This document shows, one piece after another, positions 45,488 to 54,672 of a stretch of 64,000 bases of DNA. This stretch comes from Nanobdellota archaeon (GTDB lineage Archaea > Nanobdellota > Nanobdellia > Pacearchaeales > GW2011-AR1): positions 1-64,000 of the forward strand of contig JAHISS010000087.1 of assembly GCA_018817905.1 (NCBI GenBank), given 5' to 3'. The translations under genes were made by a program, and so were the position numbers. The notes beneath the pieces were generated by a model, which saw only the letters and a program-made list of their open reading frames with translations, did no database searches and was not told where the DNA came from. Numbering within the stretch: the first letter of the stretch is position 1; every line of letters starts with the position of its first letter.

Positions 45488-46024
45488 ATGGATAAAAAAA
45501 ATGCCCAAGTTTGGATAGAGACTGTGATGTACACTTTGATTGGACTTGCTTTGATAGGCATTGTCCTGGCAATTGCAACTCCGAGAATAAACGAAGCAAA
45601 GGACAGGATTGCAGTTGAGCAGACAATTGAATCGTTAAATGTTTGGGATGAAAAAATCAGCGAGGTTTTGGACAGAGGTCCTGGAAACAACAGAAACATT
45701 CCTTCTTTTGTTATGAAACGGGGTGAGCTTTTTATCAACGGCGATACAGACACAATTGTTTTTATTTTAGACGAACTTGGAAAGCCATATTCAGAACCAG
45801 ATATTGAAATAGAGTTCGGAGAAGTTGTTCTTGTTTCCAGACAAGAGGGAAAATCAAATTCTGTTGAAATGACTTTGAATTATCTTAACGTTACAAACTT
45901 AACTTATGACGGGGAAGACAATGTTAAAAAGTTCACTGCTGCTGCAACACCTTATGCGTTTTCTATAAAAAATCTTGGCGGAGTTAACATCAGCAATGTT
46001 GATATCGAAGAGAGCTCCAGATAG
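45488..46024 (+). CDS. Type IV pilin-like protein 3
   Basis: 178 aa. NAQVWIETVMYTLIGLALIGIVLAIATPRINEAKDRIAVEQTIESLN has a hydrophobic helix continuing into an amphipathic one, as in pilins, but the N-terminus KKNAQ has Asn-Ala where the others have Gly. A beta-rich C-terminal half follows (VEMTLNYLNVTNLTYDG). It lies directly upstream of the pilus ATPase, suggesting a minor or specialised pilin. Confidence 0.75.
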   Translation: MDKKNAQVWIETVMYTLIGLALIGIVLAIATPRINEAKDRIAVEQTIESLNVWDEKISEVLDRGPGNNRNIPSFVMKRGELFINGDTDTIVFILDELGKPYSEPDIEIEFGEVVLVSRQEGKSNSVEMTLNYLNVTNLTYDGEDNVKKFTAAATPYAFSIKNLGGVNISNVDIEESSR

Positions 46025-46054
46025 TTTTAAATAAATGTTTTCTTTAAAATCGAT

Positions 46055-47581
46055 ATGGCTGGCAAGATAAATCTAAATCCAGTAGTGCCGCCGCTTCCGC
46101 GGAATGAAGATAAAAAAAAGGTAGATGTGAGGTATATGCTGATTTCACCTTATGCTTCTGCGCACATTTACTGGAACAAGAAAGTAAATGAGTTGGTTTA
46201 CGAACTTGAAGAGCCGATTCTGACAAAAGAAGAAGAGGAAGTGCTTGAAAGAGTTGAAAGCGCAATGCTTGAGTTGATTAATGTTAACGTTGCTATTGAA
46301 AAAACCCTTGAGGCAACAACGAATTATATAGATAAAACGGCGAGGTTACTGATTGATGAATTGAATATTGGGGTATCTTCTGAGAGTTATGATAAAATAT
46401 TTTATTATCTGTTTAGGGATTTTATCGGACTGAATGAGATTGATCCATTGTTAAGGGATTATTTTATTGAAGATATAGAGTGCAATGGAATTGATACGCC
46501 GTTATTTATCGTTCATAGGATGTATCGGAATCTTAGGACTAACCTTATTTTCAATGACTTTGACAAGCTTGCGAGTTTTATAGAAAAACTTGCGCAGCGC
46601 ACAGGCAGGTATGTTTCTTACGCGCAGCCGCTGCTTGATGGAACACTGCCAGATGGTTCGAGAGTTAATGCTACATACACAAAAGATGTTTCTTCACGGG
46701 GACCTACTTTCACAATTAGAAAATTCACTAAAGTTCCATGGACTCCGACACAATTGATTTCGATGAACACGCTTTCCCCTGAAATGCTGGCTTATTTCTG
46801 GATTTTGCTTGACAACAAAGCAAACATCTTGGTTACAGGAAGCACTTCTTCTGGAAAAACAACTTTGTTGAATGCGCTGGCTTTTTTTATCCCGCCTGAG
46901 GCGAGAGTTGTCAGTATTGAAGACACTCGAGAAATAAATTTACCGAGGGAAAACTGGCTGCCTTCGGTTGCAAGAACTTCTGTCGGCGTTGGAAAAATTG
47001 GCGAGGTTGATTTGTTTGAAATTTTGAAAAGCTCGTTCAGACAAAATCCAGATTATTTGATTGTGGGGGAAGTCAGAGGAAAAGAAGCGTTTGTTTTGTT
47101 TCAGGGAATGGCGAGCGGCCACACGTCCATCAGCACAATGCATTCTGACTCTGTGGACACTTTAATAAGGCGATTGCAGACTCCTCCAATAGATTTATCT
47201 CCAACCTTGGTAAATTCTTTAGATTGTGTTGTTGTTACAACGCACGCGGTAGCTAAAAAACAAGAAACCAGAAAAGTTAGAGAAATCGTTGAGATTGTTA
47301 ATGTTAACAAAGACGGAACAGCTTTGGTGAATACGCCGTTTAAGTGGGATCCTGCGAAAGATGTTTTTTACTCAAAAAAACAGAGCAAGGTTTTTGAAAA
47401 AATATCTACGCGAACTGGCACTCCTATTGAAAAATTGTATAAAGATTTAGCTACGAGGGCGAAATTGCTTTACGAGTTATACAAACGAAAGATATTTGGA
47501 TTTGATGAGGTTGGTTGGATTATTAATGAATTCCACAAAAACCCGGTTGGCGTTTTGAATAAATTTAATATTGCGGAGTGA
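46055..47581 (+). CDS. Type IV pilus/archaellum-type assembly ATPase
   Basis: 508 aa. Walker A GSTSSGKTTL at about 262-271, Asp box SIEDTREINLP, Walker B-like YLIVGEVRGKEAF, and the His box ASGHTSISTMHSDSV. The N-terminal domain (about 1-190) is typical of FlaI/PilB/VirB11-like archaeal ATPases. It powers assembly of the pilins encoded upstream. TATA-like TTTTAAATA is 25 nt before the ATG, so it can be transcribed separately. Confidence 0.95.
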   Translation: MAGKINLNPVVPPLPRNEDKKKVDVRYMLISPYASAHIYWNKKVNELVYELEEPILTKEEEEVLERVESAMLELINVNVAIEKTLEATTNYIDKTARLLIDELNIGVSSESYDKIFYYLFRDFIGLNEIDPLLRDYFIEDIECNGIDTPLFIVHRMYRNLRTNLIFNDFDKLASFIEKLAQRTGRYVSYAQPLLDGTLPDGSRVNATYTKDVSSRGPTFTIRKFTKVPWTPTQLISMNTLSPEMLAYFWILLDNKANILVTGSTSSGKTTLLNALAFFIPPEARVVSIEDTREINLPRENWLPSVARTSVGVGKIGEVDLFEILKSSFRQNPDYLIVGEVRGKEAFVLFQGMASGHTSISTMHSDSVDTLIRRLQTPPIDLSPTLVNSLDCVVVTTHAVAKKQETRKVREIVEIVNVNKDGTALVNTPFKWDPAKDVFYSKKQSKVFEKISTRTGTPIEKLYKDLATRAKLLYELYKRKIFGFDEVGWIINEFHKNPVGVLNKFNIAE

Positions 47582-47618
47582 TTGAAAACTATTTAAATCT
47601 TCTACTTCTTTTATGTTG

Positions 47619-47783
47619 ATGAAAAAAGAGAACATCGTAGTTGTAGCTCAGCTTTTGACAGCTATTAAGGACAACATTGAAAAAATAGAAGAAGCTGAAC
47701 GGGAAAAAGATGCTGAGAAACTTTCTTCTGGAAGGCAGGAGATTTTGAGTTTTCAAAAGAAAATCGGGGAGCTTTTGAAATGA
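47619..47783 (+). CDS. 54-aa coiled-coil protein of the pilus operon
   Basis: Starts at ATG 47619 (or 47613, two codons earlier) and ends at TGA 47781-47783, overlapping the platform-protein ATG as ATGA. KENIVVVAQLLTAIKDNIEK, then IEEAEREKDAEKLSSGRQEI and FQKKIGELL form a continuous amphipathic helix. The TATA-like TATTTAAATC is about 25 nt upstream. A coupling or adaptor role between ATPase and platform protein is inferred from position. Confidence 0.65.
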   Translation: MKKENIVVVAQLLTAIKDNIEKIEEAEREKDAEKLSSGRQEILSFQKKIGELLK

Positions 47784-49090
47784 TTGGCGAACTGAAAAAA
47801 AACATTGAAACAGAAATCGGAATGCTTCGGGAGATTTCTAATTATCAGCGCAAACTGGAATCTGCGACAGAAGAAGAGAAAGTTCTTTTGGAAGGGACGG
47901 TTAAGTCGCTGGTGGCTGGAATGAAAATAATTAATGATTCAGTTCCGAAAATGCTGCAGGATGTTTCTATCTCAAAAAAATTGCCTTCTCTTGGTCGGGG
48001 GAAAAAAGAAAAACAGAGATTTGAAAAAATTAATTTTAAGCGGGCGGGGTCAGATGTTGAGGTTGTTCTTAAGTCGGGGGACAAAGAAAGGTTTTTGAAG
48101 GAACTTGACATAAGCGAGCAGTTTGTGAAGAAACTTCGGAAAAAACAATTTGAAAAACAGGAGACATATGGAGAGTTTAAAGCGTCGCGTGGATACCTGA
48201 AACTTGCGAACAGTTTTTTTCTAAAAAGTGCTGGGAAGTCAATAAGAAAGGGTTATTTCAAAAGTCTTTCAGGGAGTTTGAGGAAGGCAAACATTGATAT
48301 TTTGTTTGAATCCTATGTTGCACTAATCTATCTTTCTGTTTTGTTGTCTTTTATTGCGTCAATTTTCATCACAGTTGTTTTATTATTTTTCAGCACTATG
48401 CCCATCTGGCCTTTTTTTGAAGTTAATGATGGCGGTTATCTTTTAAGAATTGGGAAAATCTTTTGGATACCAGTCGCTGTTCCGCTGCTAACTTTTTTAG
48501 GGCTTTACATTTACCCGCTGACTGAAAAAAAGTCTATTGGAAACAAAATAAATCAAGAACTGCCTTTTGCAGTGATTCATATGAGCGCGATATCTGGCTC
48601 TGGAATTGAACCTTCGGAAATATTCAGGATAATTGGACTGAATAAAGAATACCCTTATCTGAGAAGAGAGATTAGGAAAGTTCTGAACCAGATTAATCTT
48701 TATGGTTATGATTTGACTACTGCGCTTAGCAATGCGGCTAAAAGTTCTCCGAGCGAAAAATTGTCAGAGTTGTTTTCTGGTTTGTCGACTACGATAACTT
48801 CTGGCGCTGACCTTTCCGAGTTTTTCGAAAAAAGGGCGGAAACATTGCTTCTGGGTTATAGGATAGAACGGGAGAAATATACTCAGCTTGTTGAAACTTT
48901 TCTTGATATTTATATTAGCGTTGTCATCGCAGCCCCAATGATATTTTTGCTGCTGCTTGTGATGATGGCTGTTTCTGGGATGGGCGTTGCCTTGAGCTCG
49001 TTTCAGATAAGCGTCTTAGCTGTCCTCATCATAGCTGTCTTAAACATTGTTTTCCTGTTGTTTTTACAAATGAAACAACCGAGTTACTAA
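47780..49090 (+). CDS. Pilus platform protein (T2SSF/TadC/FlaJ-like) 1
   Basis: 436 aa. A cytoplasmic N-terminal part of about 180 aa (coiled coil and basic) precedes TM helices around 178-205 and 228-250, the T2SSF core (LPFAVIHMSAISGSGIEPSEIFRIIG, ISGADL-type helix bundle), and two C-terminal TM helices (VVIAAPMIFLLLLVMMAVSG, ISVLAVLIIAVLNIVFLLFL). It anchors the assembly ATPase at the membrane. Confidence 0.9.
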   Translation: MIGELKKNIETEIGMLREISNYQRKLESATEEEKVLLEGTVKSLVAGMKIINDSVPKMLQDVSISKKLPSLGRGKKEKQRFEKINFKRAGSDVEVVLKSGDKERFLKELDISEQFVKKLRKKQFEKQETYGEFKASRGYLKLANSFFLKSAGKSIRKGYFKSLSGSLRKANIDILFESYVALIYLSVLLSFIASIFITVVLLFFSTMPIWPFFEVNDGGYLLRIGKIFWIPVAVPLLTFLGLYIYPLTEKKSIGNKINQELPFAVIHMSAISGSGIEPSEIFRIIGLNKEYPYLRREIRKVLNQINLYGYDLTTALSNAAKSSPSEKLSELFSGLSTTITSGADLSEFFEKRAETLLLGYRIEREKYTQLVETFLDIYISVVIAAPMIFLLLLVMMAVSGMGVALSSFQISVLAVLIIAVLNIVFLLFLQMKQPSY

Positions 49091-49091
49091 A

Positions 49092-49463
49092 ATGAAAAAT
49101 AAATTACAAAAGAAAATTTGTCAGGAATGGAAAAATATTATTTTTAATGCCCTATTTGCAGTTTTAACAATGCTGTTCGCTGTGCTATTTTACGAAAATA
49201 TATTTTTAACAACGGCGGTGATTGGGGTTGTTAGTCTTGTTGGTTTAATTAAATGGAAATCTAAATTGACTTTGGTTATTTTTATTTTTTCAGCGTTGTT
49301 AGGGACAATCGGCGAGATGATTGCTACAAATTATGGTGTTTGGGAATATTCGTTTGCTAATTTTGTTAATATCCCATTATGGCTATTTTTAGTTTGGGGG
49401 AACGCTGGGGCTTTTATTTATCAAACTGCTTTAGAATTTAAAAGATTGGGAGTCAAAAAATAA
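49092..49463 (+). CDS. Four-TM membrane protein inserted in the pilus operon
   Basis: 123 aa. TM segments at about 16-32, 36-52, 55-75 and 95-115. GTIGEMIATNYGVWEYSFANFVNIPLWLFLVWGNAGAFIY resembles DUF2878 or carotenoid-synthesis-type small membrane proteins with a conserved GxW...P...W. It starts one base after the first platform gene and ends one base before the second one. It is not a standard pilus component; lipid or cofactor related roles are only guesses. Confidence 0.7.
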   Translation: MKNKLQKKICQEWKNIIFNALFAVLTMLFAVLFYENIFLTTAVIGVVSLVGLIKWKSKLTLVIFIFSALLGTIGEMIATNYGVWEYSFANFVNIPLWLFLVWGNAGAFIYQTALEFKRLGVKK

Positions 49464-49464
49464 A

Positions 49465-50325
49465 ATGGCGCTGAAAAAAATGCACTGGTTTGGGATAATT
49501 GCAGGCGTAGTTATCGCGCTTTTTGATTTTGTATTCTTCTACAAAAATGAAAAGATGTTGTTTTTCCTTTTGGGAATCGGCATTGGAATTATAGCTTTGC
49601 CGTTTATTATCGGACTTAGCCTTGAGAACAAGAAAGAACACAAAGTTGATGATATGTTTTTAGAATTCACGAGGAATCTTGCAGAAAGCGTGGCAACTGG
49701 AACTCCGATAAGCAAAGGAGTAATCAACATGAGAAAAAAGAATTATGGGGTTTTGAATCCTCATGTCAATAAACTTGCAAACCAGATAGAGCTTGGAATT
49801 CCTGTTGACGAGGCGCTGCAAACTTTTGCGAAAGAGCTGGACAGCACTGTTGTTAAGCGGGCGATTGCCCTGATACGCGAAGCTGAAAAAGCTGGGGGAG
49901 ATATTGACTATATTTTGGATTCAACAGCAAAGTCAATTTGTGAAGTTGAAAAGCTGAAGAAAGAAAGAAGGGCTGTGATTTATGGGCTGGTTGTTCAAGG
50001 TTATGTTATCTTTTTTATTTTTATCGGGATAATACTTATCATGGAATTCAAAATCATTCCGCTTACTGCTGGAGTCAGCACCTTCGGAGGTTTGGGCGGG
50101 GCAGGAGATTTGGGCTCTGGAGCAGCTGGAGTGGGAGAGATATCTCCTGAACAGTTTACTAAACCTTTTTTGTATCTTTTGCTGGCGCAGGGATTGTTTG
50201 TCGGGCTTGTAATCGGGAAGCTGACAGAAGGTTCGATAAAGAAAGGGCTGAAACATTCTTTTATCTTGATGATAACTGCTTTTCTTATTTCAACTGGGGC
50301 GCGGCTGTTTTTGAGTGGTGGGTGA
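49465..50325 (+). CDS. Pilus platform protein (T2SSF/TadC/FlaJ-like) 2
   Basis: 286 aa. Two N-terminal TM helices (about 9-27 and 30-50), then DDMFLEFTRNLAESVATGTPISKGVINMRKKNYGVLNPHVNKLANQIELGIPVDEALQTFAKELDS, the T2SSF core, and three C-terminal TM helices. The loop after the third (GVSTFGGLGGAGDLGSGAAGVG) is Gly-rich. With the first platform protein it resembles the TadB/TadC pairing of other pilus systems. Confidence 0.9.
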   Translation: MALKKMHWFGIIAGVVIALFDFVFFYKNEKMLFFLLGIGIGIIALPFIIGLSLENKKEHKVDDMFLEFTRNLAESVATGTPISKGVINMRKKNYGVLNPHVNKLANQIELGIPVDEALQTFAKELDSTVVKRAIALIREAEKAGGDIDYILDSTAKSICEVEKLKKERRAVIYGLVVQGYVIFFIFIGIILIMEFKIIPLTAGVSTFGGLGGAGDLGSGAAGVGEISPEQFTKPFLYLLLAQGLFVGLVIGKLTEGSIKKGLKHSFILMITAFLISTGARLFLSGG

Positions 50326-50472
50326 ATTGAAAAATCTGAAAAGAGTTAGTTGATGAAGGGAGGCATTTCTTTAGTCCGATTAGAATGGAAAAACATTATG
50401 ACTACTATAACTTGAAAGTGATAACAAAAAGAAAAGTTTATAAAGCAAGATACTGGAACTTTTATAGAGAAA

Positions 50473-53112
50473 ATGAAAGGAAAAGTACTCATCTGTGCCC
50501 TTTTGGCATCATTAGTTTTACTTAATTTAGCAAGTGCGGAAGCAAATGAGATTCCTGTCTCTACATGTCAAGTCTTGGATATGGGGAATGCTGTTTATGT
50601 GTTGCAGAAGGATATTGTAACTTCAGAAACTTGTTTTATTATTGGAGCAGACTTTGTAACTCTTGATTTAAGGGGATACACTGTAACTGGAGCAAACACT
50701 AATGTTGGAGTCGATAATAATGGATATAACTCTATGGTTCTCAAAAACGGAAGGATAACAAACTTCAATAAAGGGATTTATATCAGAGATGGTTCAAATA
50801 ATCAAATAATCAACAATAACTTTGACTTCAGCGATGATGGAGGTATTTTCTTAAGAAATTCTAATAACAATTTAATGAGTGATAATATCCTGAACTCGAA
50901 TGAATTTGGCATCTTTATTGAAGGTGGTTCAAATAATATTATCAGAGATAGCCAAATCTTTAATAGCGGGTATCAAGGAATTCGTTTTAATTATGGTAGC
51001 ACAAATAACGAGATAACTGATACGATTATCCAAAATAGTGTGCGCCATGATTTCTTTATCGCGACTAATTCAGTAACACAATGTAATCATCAGTTTACAA
51101 ATGTTATTGGGACAGGAAATAAGCCAATTTTGTTCTTCAAAGATTCTGTAGAAATAAGTGACCTGGATGTAAGCGAAATGATATTATGTAACGCAGATAA
51201 TTCTGTAATAAGTGGTGTGACTCTAAACAATGAAAATCAGCAAAATAATGGTCTGCTCTTGTTATGGACAGATAATACAATATTATCTCACATGTTAGTA
51301 AACAACTCAAGGGAAGGGATTTACATGGAAGACGGGAATTATAATACCATAATCAATTCTGAATTAACTCATAATCGGCAAGGGCTTGAGATTTATCGGG
51401 GGGATGGAAATTCCATAAGTGATAATCATATTAGCGATAATTCCAACGACGGTCTCACATTAGATAATGCAATCAATAGCATCGTAGAAAATAATTATTT
51501 AGAAAACAACGGCAGAGCTGGGGTGGATATTTCTGGAGGAGCATTGAATAATATCATTAGAGGTAACTTCATTAAAAACAACGAGGAGGTTGGAATCGAT
51601 GTAGGGGATAGTAACAATCTATTTTTTAATAATTTTATTAGTAATCAGCTTAATGTTGAGATTGATGTTATAGATGATGATGAGGAAGAGATAATTAATG
51701 CTTGGAATACTGATTTACAGAATGGATTAAATATTGTTGGTGGAAATTTTTTAGGCGGAAACTACTGGGCAAATCCATTTGGAACAGGTTTCTCAGAAAC
51801 CTGTGGGGATTCTGATGAAGATGGAATATGTGATGAGCCTTATGTTTTAGAAGAGAGTAATATAGATTATTTGCCTTTAACTTCTATAGCCCCCAAAGAA
51901 CCATCACTTTCAATAACAAAAACTCAAGAATTAACCTTAACACAAAATGGAATATTATCAATCATCAATACTGGAGATATGCTCCTAACCAATGTAACTC
52001 TTTCCGCAATAGGAGATTTTGAAATTGATTTTTCCCATAACAACTTCAATTTACCTGTACAGCCAGGAGCCATAGCACTAACACAAGTTTCATTAATTAA
52101 TTTAGATGATTTAGAATTTGGTCAAAACATAGTAACAATTACTGCCCAATCAGATGAAGGAGCACAAGACATAACAACATTCACACTAAAAGAAACATTC
52201 TGCAAAAATGGCGAAATAGGAGCTCTTAGAATAAATGACGTCAGCATAGAAAATGCAGACGGAGAAGACGACAAATGGATTCTTTGGGATTATGTTGAGA
52301 TTGACATTGAAATAAAAAACGAGGGAGATGAAAAAATAAAGGATGTTATTGTTGAGCTTGGCTTATTTGATTCTTCTGGCCGGAATGTTGCAGATGACTT
52401 AGAATTCTTCGGTGGAGATGAAGAGGTTGAGATTGGTAGTTTGAATGATGGAGAAAGAGAGACCGCCAGTTTTAAGTTTAAAGTTCCTGCTGATTTTGAG
52501 GACGGAGACTATAAATTGACTGTTAAGGCATATAGTGATGAGTTAGGGGAAGAGAACGAATGTGTTGATAGCGCAAGAGATTTAGATACTGACTTTTTCC
52601 AAGAAATCGAAATTGAACGAGAAGACGATGAAAGCAGATTTATTATTTTTGATAATGTTGTGATTGAACCATCTGAAACTTCATGCGGAGACAGCGTGAC
52701 ATTGACAGCAGATATTTACAACATTGGTGAAGATGACCAGGATAGAGTTAGAGTTAATTTGGTTAACAATGAATTGGGGCTTGACGAGTTTGTGGAGATA
52801 ATGGGTGATTTTGATGTCGGAGATGAGGAAAGTGTTAGTTTTGATTTTGTGATTCCTAATGTTGCTAAGAATAAAATTTATCAGTTACGTTTATCTACAG
52901 ATTATGATTTTAAGCGTAACGCTTACAGTGAATCTTCTGATGAAGAATTAATAGAATTAAGCATAACTGCTTGCGGTGTTACGCCAATTGTTGCAGTGGA
53001 TGACAACGGACAAAGCGGAGATATTATTTACTTAGGTGGAAGAGCTGACGAAGAATCTGAAAAAGGTTTCTTTAGTAATCTTTGGGAAGAGATTTCTTCT
53101 TGGTTTGGTTGA
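50473..53112 (+). CDS. Exported right-handed beta-helix (NosD/PbH1-like) surface protein
   Basis: 879 aa. Signal peptide 1-22 (GKVLICALLASLVLLNLASA). Residues about 60-430 are PbH1 repeats rich in Asn (GSNNQIINNNFDFS, NSNNNLMSDNILNSNEFGIF, and so on), forming a parallel beta-helix. Two or three CARDB-like beta domains follow, with acidic segments (VIDDDEEEIIN; EIEREDDESRF). The end SEKGFFSNLWEEISSWFG is an amphipathic helix rather than a TM anchor. Likely binds polysaccharide or serves as adhesin. Confidence 0.82.
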   Translation: MKGKVLICALLASLVLLNLASAEANEIPVSTCQVLDMGNAVYVLQKDIVTSETCFIIGADFVTLDLRGYTVTGANTNVGVDNNGYNSMVLKNGRITNFNKGIYIRDGSNNQIINNNFDFSDDGGIFLRNSNNNLMSDNILNSNEFGIFIEGGSNNIIRDSQIFNSGYQGIRFNYGSTNNEITDTIIQNSVRHDFFIATNSVTQCNHQFTNVIGTGNKPILFFKDSVEISDLDVSEMILCNADNSVISGVTLNNENQQNNGLLLLWTDNTILSHMLVNNSREGIYMEDGNYNTIINSELTHNRQGLEIYRGDGNSISDNHISDNSNDGLTLDNAINSIVENNYLENNGRAGVDISGGALNNIIRGNFIKNNEEVGIDVGDSNNLFFNNFISNQLNVEIDVIDDDEEEIINAWNTDLQNGLNIVGGNFLGGNYWANPFGTGFSETCGDSDEDGICDEPYVLEESNIDYLPLTSIAPKEPSLSITKTQELTLTQNGILSIINTGDMLLTNVTLSAIGDFEIDFSHNNFNLPVQPGAIALTQVSLINLDDLEFGQNIVTITAQSDEGAQDITTFTLKETFCKNGEIGALRINDVSIENADGEDDKWILWDYVEIDIEIKNEGDEKIKDVIVELGLFDSSGRNVADDLEFFGGDEEVEIGSLNDGERETASFKFKVPADFEDGDYKLTVKAYSDELGEENECVDSARDLDTDFFQEIEIEREDDESRFIIFDNVVIEPSETSCGDSVTLTADIYNIGEDDQDRVRVNLVNNELGLDEFVEIMGDFDVGDEESVSFDFVIPNVAKNKIYQLRLSTDYDFKRNAYSESSDEELIELSITACGVTPIVAVDDNGQSGDIIYLGGRADEESEKGFFSNLWEEISSWFG

Positions 53113-53134
53113 GTTTTACCATTAATCATTCTGT

Positions 53135-53890
53135 TTAGCTTCCCTTCTCCACAAAATAAAAAACCTCGTTTTCGCTTTTGAATGTTTTGAAAGGGAAGTT
53201 TAATTTTTTCAAAAGAACTTCAAACCAAATCCTCTTCGGAAAATTCATCGGCTTGCCGGATAACTTTCTTGTTGAAAAGCTGACTATCAATCTGGTGCAG
53301 GGAACTGTTGTGAGAATTTTTCTGGCGTGTTTTTTTTCTATTACGTCGAGAACTTTGAAAAGAAGGCACAGGTCTGCACGGGGAAGATTTTTTTTAAGAT
53401 TCCTTAAATCGCAAATGAAAGTTTCCCCTTTTATTTTGTTTTTTTTGAAGAATTTTTTAACAAGGGAGAGTTCGTCTTGCTTTATGTCTGAGGCGTGATA
53501 TTTTATTTTTGGATTTGCTAAGGCAAGGGGGTTTAATCCGCAGCCCAGGTCTAAGATTGAAGCGGGTTTGAGAGAGGCTACGATTTTTTTAAGTTCAGGA
53601 TAAAACTCTAATCTTTCTGCTGTTGAAGAATGTGTCTTGAGAATCTTTTGGAAATCCCCTTCTTTGAAAAGTTTTTCTCTGTTTTTCAAACTTTTTTGAA
53701 ATCTTCCGGTGAGGATTCTCAATTCAGCTCTTAAATCTTTGACGATTATTTTTTTTTGTTTTTGTGAAAGGTTGGCTAATTCTATTCTGTATTTGTTAAG
53801 ATAATTATTTAGAGCGGTTTTCACAACTGAATCGACCAAGCCGGACAGTTCTTTTTTTTGTTTTATTGTTTTGATTAGTTCATTTTTCAT
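53135..53890 (-). CDS. ArmA/Rmt/FmrO-like 16S rRNA methyltransferase
   Basis: 251 aa. A helical N-terminal domain (about 1-100) precedes a SAM domain: RLEFYPELKKIV, ILDLGCGLNPLALA, KYHASDIKQDEL, LCLLFKVLDVIEKK, LIVSFSTRKLSGKP, WFEVLLKK and NEVFYFV. Each matches signature segments of the aminoglycoside-resistance methyltransferases that modify G1405. Archaeal members of the FmrO family exist, with unproven substrates. The start lies 25 nt from a TATA-like box shared with the divergent pilin-like gene. Confidence 0.85.
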   Translation of the reverse strand: MKNELIKTIKQKKELSGLVDSVVKTALNNYLNKYRIELANLSQKQKKIIVKDLRAELRILTGRFQKSLKNREKLFKEGDFQKILKTHSSTAERLEFYPELKKIVASLKPASILDLGCGLNPLALANPKIKYHASDIKQDELSLVKKFFKKNKIKGETFICDLRNLKKNLPRADLCLLFKVLDVIEKKHARKILTTVPCTRLIVSFSTRKLSGKPMNFPKRIWFEVLLKKLNFPFKTFKSENEVFYFVEKGS

Positions 53891-53910
53891 TTTATTTGGT
53901 GTGGGAAAAT

Positions 53911-53921
53911 GTATATAAATG
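53911..53921. promoter_or_regulatory. Single TATA-like box serving divergent genes
   Basis: TGTATATAAAT lies 25 nt from ATG 53890 (minus) and about 25 nt from ATG 53940 (plus). The sequence is close to palindromic, so one TBP site may direct leaderless transcripts both ways. Spacing is seen; bidirectional use is inferred. Confidence 0.5.
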
Positions 53922-53939
53922 TAGGCGGCATTGATTGTT

Positions 53940-54668
53940 ATGAGAAGCTGCGGATTGTTTGGAAAAAAAGGCGTAAGCCATGTTGAAATTATTCTGGCAT
54001 TTGTGATTTTTATCGCTGCTGTGGGATTTGCGCTGTATTTTTTTAATCCTGGAGATAGTGATAGGTTGGTGGGAACTTCTTTGACTTATGCGTTTCGTGA
54101 AATAAAACAGAACGCAAGTGTGGGCGTTGAGACATTTTCAGTTGTGATTGACGATGTTGCGGTTGTTACTGGGGGAAGTGATACGATTGCGATGAATTTC
54201 CCAGGTGTTGAAGGAAAAACAAGAGTTGAAACTTATGACGGAGAGGTTTTGAACTCTTCACATGTAGCGGACATTGTTAATGTTAACACTGATAATTGGA
54301 ACGGGATAGATTTTCTTTTTGTAAAGTTTGGTGAAGAATTTGTTGAAACTGCTGGTTTGTCTGGAACTGAGAATGCGACTTATTATGAAATTGGTTCTTC
54401 AAATTTAAAAGAAGTGATTTCTGAAAAAAGGATTTTAAATCTCAAGGATGCTTATGATGCAGATTATTATTCCTTGCGAGGGGAGGATAATTTCAATCTT
54501 CCTGACAGGGTGAATTTTGGTTTTTCTCTGGTTTTTGATGATGGTTCTATCGAGGCAGAAAGAGAAATTCCGGCAAGTCTTGAAGTTTTTTCAGACACAG
54601 AAAGAGTTGAGGTTCTTAGAGATGGAGGAGAGATTGTGTTTGCTGATTTGATGGTTAAACTGTGGTAA
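53940..54668 (+). CDS. Type IV pilin-like surface protein 4
   Basis: 242 aa from ATG 53940 (TTG 53931 dismissed by TATA spacing). GLFGKKGVSHVEIILAFVIFIAAVGFALYFF has the Lys-Lys-Gly site and pilin helix with the Glu at position 5 of the mature chain (VSHVE). The long beta domain (about 40-240) contains repeated strand-turn patterns. The following gene encodes another pilin-like protein 4 nt downstream. Confidence 0.78.
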   Translation: MRSCGLFGKKGVSHVEIILAFVIFIAAVGFALYFFNPGDSDRLVGTSLTYAFREIKQNASVGVETFSVVIDDVAVVTGGSDTIAMNFPGVEGKTRVETYDGEVLNSSHVADIVNVNTDNWNGIDFLFVKFGEEFVETAGLSGTENATYYEIGSSNLKEVISEKRILNLKDAYDADYYSLRGEDNFNLPDRVNFGFSLVFDDGSIEAEREIPASLEVFSDTERVEVLRDGGEIVFADLMVKLW

Positions 54669-54672
54669 TGAA

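Noticed and set aside
45488..53112. An archaellum (motility) operon
   Set aside because: An ATPase, platform proteins and pilins are present, but archaellum-specific accessory genes (FlaF/G/H-like) are not recognised, and two platform proteins are present. A type IV pilus-like system is a safer call.
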